Below, one piece after another: positions 44,391 to 54,291 of a stretch of DNA of 64,000 nt. A program made the translations under genes and the position numbers. The notes below the pieces were generated by a model that worked only from the letters and a program-made list of their open reading frames with translations, ran no database searches and was not told where the DNA came from. The first letter of the stretch is position 1, and every line of letters begins with the position of its first letter. This DNA comes from Filosporella fistucella (Eukaryota; Ascomycota; Leotiomycetes; Helotiales): positions 3,534,001-3,598,000 of the forward strand of contig JAQJZZ010000014.1 in the NCBI GenBank assembly GCA_030077755.1, written 5' to 3'.

Positions 44391-46901
44391 TCATCCGAGA
44401 GTGCAAAGCAAAAATGCTTCAATTCTCTGCAAGGTTCCCTGTTTAGATTTCTGACTGGCCATCAAATACAACACATTTCCAAGAACGCGAACATGGATCT
44501 TGAAATCATTTGATCCTTGGATTAATAATTTCTGGAGTCCAATGGCGGCTTTGGAGCTGTAACCTAGGTTTTTGAAGGTTAGTTCAAAGAATACTCCTCA
44601 CAATTAACGATACTTACCGGCGTTGTCATCTTGCAGGTTAATTGCAAGCACTGACCCTAGCGCAATAACGCTTTCTACACCTTTGTGGTTCGATATCCTG
44701 GTCACGAACTCCTTCGACCACACGCTCCATACTCTTGTAGGCGAATCAGTTTCGCTGCCAGACTCTTCTTCTTTCCAATCATCCTTGAACGATTTCCAAT
44801 CGCCGTCTCTATCCATAGCCAGCATCATGTCTAGAGAGGTGTTTGCCACATGACATCCGACCGGATGAGCAGTATAGCTATGCCCGTGCAGCAGCGCATC
44901 TCGCTTCTCTACTCCTAGAAAAGCATCGTAAATGCTCTCACTTGCTAGCGTGGTGCACAGTGGTACCAATCCACCAGTCAGCAATTTTGCGTGCACGGAA
45001 ATGTCAGGATGAATCTGGATGAAAGAGCCTGAGCTGAATCTTCCGAGACGGTAGAGGCCTGTGAAGACCTCGTCAAAAATCACGGGAAGACCTGTCCAGG
45101 CACCCTCTTTTGGGGTAGCAGTGTAGGAATAAGATCCAAAGAGATCCGAGTTTTCGCGAACGACTTGCGTAAGGATATGTTGAAACAGGGGATCACTGTA
45201 GGTGTCAGTGGCTTGAATACAATTGTGCAACAGTACTTACGCAAAGAGCATACCTCCCGCTCCAAGGATGACGGGCTCCATAATCAATGAACCGAATGTC
45301 TCACCTTCCTTGTTGACCAGCCTGTCAAGTGTTTCCAAAATATAGCTCGTGTACTTTCCAGCAGCAGAAGATTTCGAGCGGGTTTTGAGATCGAAAACTT
45401 GATCTAGTGAAGCGTATTCAGTTGTTGCTCCAAATTCCTCCTCCATACCCTGTGGTGACTCTACGAGCCAAGTTCCGCCTACCATTTTCACCTGCGGAAA
45501 GTCGAACCAGTATCCGCGCCCTTTATACCAGTGGACCTTTTCATTGAATGTACTTGGCTCGGAGCAATCCATAGCTCCAATAGTATCACCATGATACGAG
45601 CCCTTTAAGCCCAATACTCCTATGTCTCCCTTCTTGATGTCCCATTTGTATCGGTCACAAGAGGCTGTCAACGCCATCTTCATTGCTACTTCCATGCCCG
45701 TGCTTCCATTGTCTGAATAAAACACTCTGGAGAGCCGGGGGTTCCTGAGATTTTGGAGCAATTTCTCGGCGAGTTTCAAGGCAGGTAGGTGGATTGTGCC
45801 AGCGAACATCACATGTCCGTATCTTCCAGCGGCATAAGCAGATGCAAGAGAAAGTTCAGGGCTCCCATGGCCGAGACCTTGTGTCCACCAGCTGCCACTG
45901 CCGTCGAAAGTTGGAGTGAGTACCGGAGTGTCAACTGTAATTTCTCTGGAGGTTGTATGTGTTTGGAAAAAATCTCCTGATGCGGAATCGATTGTCATAA
46001 TGCTCTCTGGAGAGACATCCCTATGCTGAGTAAAAGGATACCAGATACTCTTATGAGCTTTAGTCGACATTTCCTCGAGACTTGCCACTCTCTGTAGGTG
46101 CTTTTCTGATAAGCCTTGTAATGTTTCTGCAACGATATCCAGTTTACTCATTTTGTCGTAGTACTCGGACAAGACCTCAAAGTCTTCATTTTCATCTTCT
46201 TCTTTAGGTGGTGGTCGGGGAAGAGATAATGCCGAAATACCCTTCTTGTTGAAGTACTCACGAAGGTAGTCATGATTTTGATATTTGGCATTTTCAAACT
46301 GCAGGACGACATCGAGGTCATATCCTCTAATGTGAAGTGATTCAAAGGCAGAGATGGACGCTGAAATTCCGCCCAAACAGTGGTCTGTAACAAGACAAAT
46401 TGGCAGTCTCAAAGGACGAAACAGATCTGCTTGAGAACTTCCATTAGGAGTAGGAGAATGGACCCCTCCCGCGGTCTCCAGCAGCAATACACCGGAGCCT
46501 TGTTGGGAACATGATGCGAGGTATTCGAGGACTTTATCTTGAATATTTGCGTCTGAAATTGGCTACGGTAATATCAGCCGCCTATCAGGGATATCAGTAA
46601 CAGAAATTACCTTGCGTGATCCTGCAGCAATATGAGGGCTTACTGCCTCATCAAATTGATATAGACATTTGGTTTTGGTTTTTGGTGAAAATCGAGTTAC
46701 ATGTCTATCATCCGCTTCCTCCAATGGACCTGTTGATACAGGCTTCAGATACCAAATGTTTTTGTCAGGGTTTTTGGCAGCAAAGGCTTTGCAGAATATA
46801 GTGGACATGATTGTTTTCCCCACATTTGTATTTGCTCCATATATTTGGTAGGACTGGAGAGATCTCCACAGGGCTGAGGTTTTGGATGCCATTCTGAACA
46901 T
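44391..46901 (-). CDS. bioDA: BioDA: dethiobiotin synthetase / DAPA aminotransferase fusion
   Basis: Exons (minus strand): 46901-46611, 46562-45241, 45195-44618, 44563-44391; 787 aa, phases consistent. The N-terminus (MFRMASKTSALWRSL) is basic and amphipathic, suggesting mitochondrial import. The first domain (to about residue 260) is dethiobiotin synthetase: P-loop GANTNVGKT, YLKPVSTGP, ETAGGVHSP and VTDHCLGGISASI. The second is a class-III PLP aminotransferase: WYPFTQH, the glycine-rich YSDNGSTGMEVAMKMAL, GSYHGDTIGAMDCS, the Asp motif IFDEVFTG and the PLP lysine in HAKLLTGG. It converts KAPA to DAPA (using SAM) and DAPA to dethiobiotin. The fused order D-A is the normal eukaryotic form. It is divergent from BioB and part of the cluster with BioF. 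Confidence 0.95.
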
Positions 46902-47636
46902 CAAGCCTAGTGAAATTCAAGACATATAATCAGCATAAGTAAGATTTGACTGGAGCAGACGTAAAAATAATACTCACGCATAGATATGTTCCACTTCCGC
47001 CCAATCTAATCAGGTAAGTAGGTACAGTACTGTACTGTACTGTCGGGGGTATACTTAATGGCTGGGTGGTGTGGGACTATCGCCCAACCACTGTTACCCG
47101 AGGGGCCTAATGTCAAGTTGTGGAAGGCTATCTCGACCACATCTGAAAGCAAAACTCCGCTCTCCAACTTCAAAAGCCACCCCAATATTGCGTTTTTCCA
47201 GCAATGTTCCTGCTAAGTTTTTGATCCTTTGCTTAACAGATTTTCCAATGGCTTCGCAATGCCTGAATGTCACATTTGGGCTTCCTGCATTAGCGTGAAA
47301 ATACCCAGCAAGCCTGAGCAATGGCCTGCAGCTTCATGAAATGGCGGAATCGTTGGCTTGAGCTAGTAGGCTCTTGAGAGATGCCGACAGGGCCACAAGG
47401 TTCAAGTGAGTCGATTCTCCAACGAGGGGTGAAACGAGCTCAACAACAAGCCAACAATGACCTTTTCAACAATAGTCAGCGGTCAGGGGTAGTCCCACAC
47501 CGATTCAGCGAGCTCAGAGGCTCAGGCTAAACTCCCGAGGCATTCTGCCCCACTACAAGCTTCCCATTCTTTGTGCTTCAAATTGCAACATTATTGCTGT
47601 ACACGATTCGTTTGAGCTTAAAAGTAAGAGATAATA
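46902..47636. promoter_or_regulatory. Divergent promoter, BioDA / BioB
   Basis: This 0.7 kb stretch between divergent starts should control both genes. It contains a GTAGGTA element followed by a perfect 14-bp palindrome and tandem CTGTA units at 47022-47043. A possible 5'UTR intron of BioDA (GTGAGT ... TTTCACTAG) lies between about 46977 and 46909. Confidence 0.55.
47022..47043. repeat. Palindromic GTACAGTACTGTAC with tandem ACTGT units
   Basis: Positions 47022-47035 form a perfect inverted repeat (GTACAGTACTGTAC); the CTGTA unit then continues to 47043. A near copy lies at 60603-60615 upstream of PKA and another at 28664-28676. It could be a regulator-binding site or a simple repeat. Confidence 0.7.
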
Positions 47637-48962
47637 ATGCGCGGCCATCGACCCCAACTCCTCGTGGCAGGCTTCAGAGCTCTGATGAGCGAGAAGCCAT
47701 ATTTGTTCAAGACATATGGTACTGTTTCCTCCGTTGCTTCAATTACCACCCCGCTATCAACGTTTGCTACCGCTCTCGATGCAACTGCCCCCAGGCACAA
47801 TTGGACAAAAGATGAAATCCAAGAAATCTACGAGACTCCTCTCATGAAACTCGCATTTGCAGCCGTAAGCTTATGCTACAAATTTTAGGACAAGACTTAC
47901 AGCGTGACACAGGGTAGTGTTCATCGAAAATTCCATAACCCCGCTGCTATTCAGATGTGCACTTTAATGAACATCAAAACCGGAGGCTGTAGCGAAGATT
48001 GCTCATATGTAAGTTTCCTGCTCCTTTCACGTTACAGAGCATTGTGACTGCAATCACAGTAGAAAATACAATATGCTAACTTCAATCAGTGCGCACAGTC
48101 TTCTCGATACAATACTGGCCTCCAAGCATCGAAAATGGTCACTGTTGACTCGGTGCTTACCGCTGCCCGTATAGCCAAGGACAACGGTTCTACGAGATTT
48201 TGTATGGGGGCGGCTTGGAGAGATATGCGTGGCCGAAAATCCGGTCTGAAGAACATCAAAGAGATGGTCAGTGGCGTCCGAGGAATGGGCATGGAAGTCT
48301 GTGTGACCCTGGGAATGATTGATCTGGCACAAGCAAAGGAATTGAAGGAGGCTGGTCTCACGGCGTACAACCACAATGTTGATACATCGAGGGATTTCTA
48401 CCCTTCTGTCATTTCAACTCGAACTTACGATGAACGATTGCAGACAATTCAAAATGTCAGAGACGCCGGACTAAATGTTTGCACCGGAGGAATTCTAGGG
48501 TTGGGCGAGAAACCTAAAGATCATATTGGTCTGATACACACAGTCGCCACGATGCCTTCGCACCCAGAGTCTTTCCCGGTAAATACACTCGTCCCAATTA
48601 AAGGCACCCCTTTGGGAGACAGGGAACAATCGCCATTTGATGCCACTTTGAGAACAATTGCCACAGCCAGAATAGTTATGCCAAGAACTATTATCCGACT
48701 TGCTGCTGGGCGTACAACTCTTTCCGAAGAGCAACAAATCCTTTGTTTTATGGCAGGTGCCAATGCAGTCTTCACTGGCGAGAAGATGCTCACAACCGAA
48801 TGCAATGGTTGGGATGAAGACAGGGTAATCTTCGACAAGTGGGGTCTGAGACCCATGGAGAGCTTTGAGGTCGAAGCTCTTCGAGAACTGGTTTTATCGT
48901 CGGCTCCCTTAGAAAGCAGTGATCAAAAGCCAGCAGCCACTGTAGCCACTGCGGCGGCGTGA
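47637..48962 (+). CDS. bioB: Biotin synthase BioB/BIO2
   Basis: Exons 47637-47864, 47913-48008 and 48090-48962 give 398 aa. The first 50 residues are basic and Ser/Thr-rich without acids early on, a likely mitochondrial presequence. The radical-SAM motif is C-x3-C-x2-C (CSEDCSYC), split by intron 2 between Tyr and the third Cys. Other conserved parts are the Asn/Thr region [27 protein letters not shown], and the arginine-containing strand near the [2Fe-2S] site ([12 protein letters not shown]). It inserts sulfur into dethiobiotin to make biotin in the mitochondrion. The C-terminal Ala/Val-rich tail is not conserved. It is divergent from BioDA and its stop lies only 46 bases from the stop of BioF. 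Confidence 0.96.
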
Positions 48963-49008
48963 TCTGGGCAAAATTGCATCAATCTAAGTCATATATTCTA
49001 TAGCCACT

Positions 49009-50389
49009 TCACAAGACTGCCTTGAGAAATTCTTCTCTACCAGCATTTCTCACATAAGATTGGTCTTCCATTCTGAGCCACATTCCAATGATTTGTACCA
49101 ATTTATCGACATCTTGGTAAGTATTACCAGCATGTAGACATACCCTGACTCTCTGCGTTCCTTCTGGTACAGTAGGAGGCACAATTGGTCGTACTACCAA
49201 GCCAGATGACTGGCAATATCTCGCTAGACTTCGAGGCTCGGGGGTGAGGAGGGAAATTATCGGTGATTGTGGAGGCTCCTTTGGCAATTCCAGCACTCGA
49301 GTACTTCGCCCTGAATATTCGGTATTTCGTGTCGACACGCTCAATTGATTATATAGATATTGAATAAGACCATTGAGATGTGATATCAACTGCGAAATAT
49401 ATGAGATCGTGTTTTTGGAAATCAGCTGCTGACTCACTGGTTCTGTAACTCCATTCCTCATCAACGAATACGCCACTTTGATTGCTGCTAGAGAGGGAAA
49501 AGACATCGATGTTGTGTAAATAAGTGGTCTAGCATAATTTATCAAATACTCCCTCGTCAAGGGCGAGCAGAGCATTGCCGCTTAGTTTTGTCAGCGAATG
49601 CGAAAAAGATTATCTGTTTCAAAACTCACCTCCATTGCAAGCCAGAGCTTTTCCAAAAGTATGTAGCCTTGCAAAAATCCTATCCTCAATTCCAAGACTG
49701 CATACAACTCCTCTCCCTTGATCACCATATATACCACTTGAATGTGCTTCATCTACTATTAAAAGTCCGTTTCCCCATGGAAGTAGTCCTTCGACGACAT
49801 CTACCACCTTCTCAATCGGAGCCAAATCCCCGTCCATGCTGTATAAACTCTCAACGGCCACGAAGACATTCTTCTTGCCTGCACTAATTGCCTCATCGGT
49901 ACTCAAAAGGATCTCTATTTTGCCTCTAAGGTCTTCCACCGAATTGTGAGAGAAAGATATTCGAGCCCCAGCTCGGCTTAAACGCATTCCCTCATGCACA
50001 CTAGCATGAATAAACTCATCATATAAAATAACATCTCCTGGCTGAGGAACACAGGCAAAGAATCCTGCATTTGCATCAAAGCCGGAGTTGAAAAGTAATG
50101 CAGCGGGTGCTTTGTGAAATTCCGCAATTGACTTTTCTAACTCCTCGGCATACGTTGAGTTTCCATCCAGCAACCGGGACCCACCACTTCCCAGAGAGAA
50201 GTTATGGTGAGAATGTAATTCTTGCAGATATGCTTCTTTGAGAAGAGGCGAACGAGATAACGAGAGAAAATCGTTAGACGAAAAATCTATAGAAGTCGGG
50301 GGTGCGGTGGTGAGTTTTCTTAATGCCGAGGAGGTGTTTCTCTTGGATAAGAGAGTGTTCATCTGTTGTTCAATCGGTGGTTTAGGCAT
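49009..50389 (-). CDS. bioF: BioF: 8-amino-7-oxononanoate (KAPA) synthase
   Basis: Exons 50389-49630 and 49580-49009 (minus strand) give 443 aa; donor GTGAGT, acceptor CTAAG, restoring ACNGAAMLCSPLTREYL. It is a PLP alpha-oxoamine synthase: FSSNDFLSLS near the N-terminus, GSGGSRLLDGN, FNSGFDANAGFF, VDEAHSSGIYG and the PLP lysine in HTFGKALACNGA. It condenses pimeloyl-CoA with L-alanine, the first committed step. Fungal BioF is known from Aspergillus work to be peroxisomal through a C-terminal PTS1; here the protein ends LKAVL, which is not a PTS1. The start at 50389 (MPKPPIEQQM) is favoured over the open frame before it. It is tail-to-tail with BioB. Confidence 0.95.
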
Positions 50390-51149
50390 TATGAGTGAGA
50401 GTCGAAACTCAAAGAATACCACATGGACTTATGTCTAAAATGTAAGGGAATTTTGGAGAGATACATCGGGTATTGGCGCACACTCTAATCTCCTTTTTCC
50501 CCCAATGCCTGCTGGTTAAGATGGTTGGGAACGACACGTGATCGCATTGTAGAAGAAAATCCAGGTTCGGATGGGTTGTGGTAACGTCAACGTGAGGAGA
50601 CATTCAAATTCATGTAAAATTCATGCAAGTAATTTTCTAGTGTGGAAGCTAGGCACAATATCCGCAATTCCTCTCCAGAAACTATACAGCTATGAACGTA
50701 CCTAATCACATGACATAGTCTTGATAAATATACCTGCCAATCGGATAATGTAATCAGACGGCAGGGCACGCTTCGGTCTTCAAACTTGGCTACCTATGGT
50801 AGGTAGAGTAGATTATGAAGCTCTGAAGTAACTAGGAAAGAGCCTCCGGCAGCTGGGGAAAGCTGTCTCGATCATTTCTTGAATTACAGTCCTAGCTTTC
50901 GACTTCGCTGTTCTTTTAGCATGCCCAGCCAAAGGGCGCCCTTCAGTGTGTCAGCTCTGCGAGTGCGGAGACTTAGTTCGGACTTTGGACCCAGTTATCT
51001 AGTAGGTGCACGCCTTTCAACGGGTTATACACTCTCCACTCTCGAGCTGCGATGCGGCGAAGGCGGTATATAGAGATGGGTCCTATCTAATTGATTTGAT
51101 GTGCCAATCTTCTCGGTCTCCCTAATATTGCACAGAGTAGTGTTGCAGC
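50390..51149. promoter_or_regulatory. Divergent promoter, BioF / MFS transporter
   Basis: This 0.76 kb stretch between divergent starts has no supported ORF. A GGTAGGTAG element lies near 50797. If the transporter belongs to the biotin cluster, shared control would reside here. Confidence 0.45.
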
Positions 51150-52590
51150 ATGGAACCTACAACACCTTCTCGGTCCCAAAACTGTATCGAGCTTAGCCAC
51201 TGGAATAGGCAGCAGGCTCTCTCTCAGGACAAAATCCTAGAAGAACATGGAGCGGATCCTCAGGGCGGTTCTGATATAGAAAGGGACATTGTGATACAAC
51301 AATTGGAACCTGCTGATGGCGGTCCTGCTGCTTGGAAGCTTCTTATAGCAGCTTTTGTATTCGAGGCACTACTGTGGGGTTTGTTCCAGGAAGAATTTTG
51401 GATCGAAATTTGGTGCTGACCAACTTCCAGGCTTCCCAATCTCTTTTGGTGTATTTCAAGAATATTACTCAACCTTACCTCAATTTGATGGCAGCAGTTC
51501 CAAGATTGCCCTCATCGGGACATTAGCTCAAGGTCTTTCTTACCTAGGATCACCTCTATCAGCCATGATTACGAAAAGCTTTCCAAAGTATCATCGCCAG
51601 CAGCTTTGGGTAGGTTGGCCGCTTTGTATCGGGAGTCTCGTTGCCGGTTCATTCACAGATTCTGTTGGAGGTCTCATTGTGACCCAGGGAGTCATGTATG
51701 GAGTAGGATTCATCACCCTTACGTATCCTATCATTGCAATGGTGGACGAATGGTGGGTAGCTCGGAAAGGAATGGCGTTTGGAGTCATCTCATGTGCTTC
51801 TGGTGCATCCGGTGCCGTTATGCCTTTCATCATCTCGGCAATGCTGAACAAGTATGGGCATAAGACTACTTTGAGGGCTACGGCTGTGGCTATGGCGGCT
51901 CTTACGGGACCTCTGATCCCATTTCTGAAGGGCCGCCTGCCTCCTTCTGAGAGGAGCGCTATTGCTAAAGTCAATTGGATCTTTCTCAAGAAACCTCTGT
52001 TTTGGGTATTTGGCACCTCCACACTTGTCCAGGGTCTAGGGTTCTTCTTTCCAGCTCTGTATCTCCCCTCATACGCTACTGCCATCGGGTTGAGCTCCAC
52101 GCAAGGCGCATTGGTCCTTGCTGTAATGGCGATATCTCAGCTCCTGGGCCAATTCGTGTTTGGGTTTCTGTCTGATAAGCAACTATCTGTTGCCATCCTC
52201 GCCATTGTCTGTTCGGCCGTGGCCATGGTAGCAACCTTTGCTGTATGGGGCCTTGCAAAATCTCTTGGCCTCCTAATTCTCTTCAGTATTCTTTATGGCT
52301 TCTTTGGCTATGCCTTTAGCGCAATGCGAGCAGCAATGGGAAAGGCTGTCAGCGATGATCCCTCGGCTGTGCTGGCGACCTACTCGATTTTCGTATTTTT
52401 CCAGGGGATTGGAAACATCCTCGCTGGCCCGATTAGTTCGGGATTGCTGTCAAGTACTGTTCGATTCGACACTTATGGAATCTCCAAGTTCAAAAGCCTG
52501 GTCATATTTACTGGGTCGTGCATGTCGATGAGTGCAATGGTTATCTGCGTGTACTTCATCAAGCCATCGAAGATTCTCTCATCTAGGTAG
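51150..52590 (+). CDS. MFS monocarboxylate-type (MCT) transporter
   Basis: Exons 51150-51378 and 51431-52590 give 462 aa; the intron falls in the first membrane span and joining gives ALLWGFPISFGVFQEYY, the MCT-family signature. A Gln/Asp-rich cytoplasmic N-terminus ends with DGGPAAWKLLIAAF. Other family traits are GTLAQGLSYLGSP, MVDEWWVARKGMAFGV (loop between spans 4 and 5), GASGAVMPFI, and 12 predicted spans. It should carry a small organic acid or related compound across a membrane. Its position divergent from BioF makes pimelate, KAPA or biotin candidates, but nothing in the sequence proves a substrate. A C-terminal short tail ends in SSR. Confidence 0.88.
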
Positions 52591-52841
52591 TACTGGACTA
52601 TACTGGAAAATGGGTCTACAGGGGTAGCGAATGTTGAAGAAGCCAGTAGGATTTTTCAAGATAGTGCTTTCTGTGCTGGTCCCACAGGAATGATGATGAA
52701 CGTGTGAATCAGTGCCTCAGAAATGACCTACCATAGATGCTTTTGAACGTCTTTACACAAACGCACTTGCCTCATATATATGTTGGGTTGAAAAAAGATC
52801 TCATTCCCAGCATGATACTGTTGCCAATCACTGTCCTACTC

Positions 52842-53770
52842 CTAACCTTGGACATCGTCAAGCGCTTTCCACAAAACTTGATTCCTCACCTTACACCCAC
52901 CAGCAGGACCATTGTTCTTCACACAGCCACTCTCCAAGGCGCTGGCAATGGTGTTGAGCTTTTCCTCGCTCGTGGCGTACTGCATCAGCATCTGATACGC
53001 TTTAGAACACTGTACACCACCTGGCTCATCCACTTGGCTCTTCACACTACTATCAATCGGCATTTGTGTGATATCCGCACTAGGGTTGATTGAGAGATGT
53101 GTTATGAGTTTGCATGGAATTGATTGGCTTGAGGCGGTTGTAGCTGGATCTGGTTCCCTGGTTGATATACTGGTCTTGCTACATCGCGAAGCACATGGTA
53201 CGGCCACAGATCTGGGTTCGTCTGGTTCAGATTGAACACATTTTCTCTCCTGGTATATATTTGGGAGTATTTCGTGGGGAACTAGTGATTCGGTGTGACT
53301 GTTCAAAGATCCAAGCCCACAGGTCGGATCCTTGACACCGTTGCTATGGAACAGATCCGTCTGAGAAGATGTAAGCTGCAGTTACAAGAGACCAGAGTAT
53401 CAAGCGTAGCCTACAGAGGGTAAAGGTATCATTGGTGGCAGTATCGCTACCTGTCTTGTGCTTGCCTCTGTATCATCTCCCTCACGAAGCCAGGCGTCGA
53501 TCGTATGCTTGTCAACCCCACAATGATCAAGCAATTGTTTCAGCCGCACATTCTCCCGGGCGACTTTTCTCGCAGAAAGTTGTATCTCTTTTGATGCTTG
53601 CACACCGGCCTGTCGGAATTCCCTCAATTCACGCTCCAGGTCGGCCACATACTCTTTTCTCCGTGACCGAAACCGGCGCTTGTTCTCCTTCAGACGGGCA
53701 GCACGATCTCCATCCTACATAAGTCGCGTCAATCATACATCATGTCCCTATTGGCTTCGGGTCCTACCAT
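52842..53770 (-). CDS. bZIP transcription factor
   Basis: Exons 53770-53768 (ATG only), 53714-53451 and 53375-52842 (minus strand) give 266 aa. The basic region ENKRRFRSRRKEYV has the N-x7-R bZIP pattern, and the leucine-zipper part continues as ADLERELREFRQAGV and ARENVRLKQLLDHCGV, typical of a fungal bZIP class. The rest is Ser/Cys-rich with no other domain and ends near QVLWKALDDVQG. The ATG-only first exon (donor GTAGGA, acceptor TATGTAG) is inferred because no ATG precedes the conserved region in its own exon; a longer upstream exon is possible. It would act in the nucleus. It lies between the MCT transporter and the chromate transporter, whose promoter it shares. Confidence 0.78.
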
Positions 53771-54291
53771 TCCAATTGATATCGTGGATTTTGGGGCAAA
53801 TATGAAGTTGCATAAGAGCAGACTTGCAATGAGCCGTCTTCACGAGGTCTCACCAGCAGCATAACATGCACCAGAAGAAATGACTGGGAATCCCGCCAAA
53901 GTGGCGCTAGCAAATTCAAGTCTGTGCCGGGATAGGTTGGGCGTGATTGGTGTTGTTGAAGCCATCGGTTGCAATTCTGGTGGCCGCTCCAAGACAATGA
54001 CATACTCTCCTTGGCGCCGAAAAAAAGGAATGTAATAATGACAAACGCCTCATACCAACACACCCAATCATATTCTGGCTGTCCAGGACTTCCTCAAGCG
54101 AGGACCGAGGGGAGACGCCTTCAGTCTAAGACTATTGTTACTCTCACCAATCATGTTGTCGCTGTCCGTCCTTGTTTGATGGTGCCATCCTCAAGTGAGG
54201 CTGATCGAAGATCATATCGAAATATAAAGAGCATTGATGATGACTTTTGTATTGCAATTTTATCATTTTCCTATTCCTTCGCTTTATCGCA
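53771..54291. promoter_or_regulatory. Divergent promoter, bZIP factor / chromate-type transporter
   Basis: About 0.5 kb with no conserved ORF. A minus-strand frame (54063-53764) is open but has no recognisable protein and overlaps the bZIP start. Confidence 0.45.
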
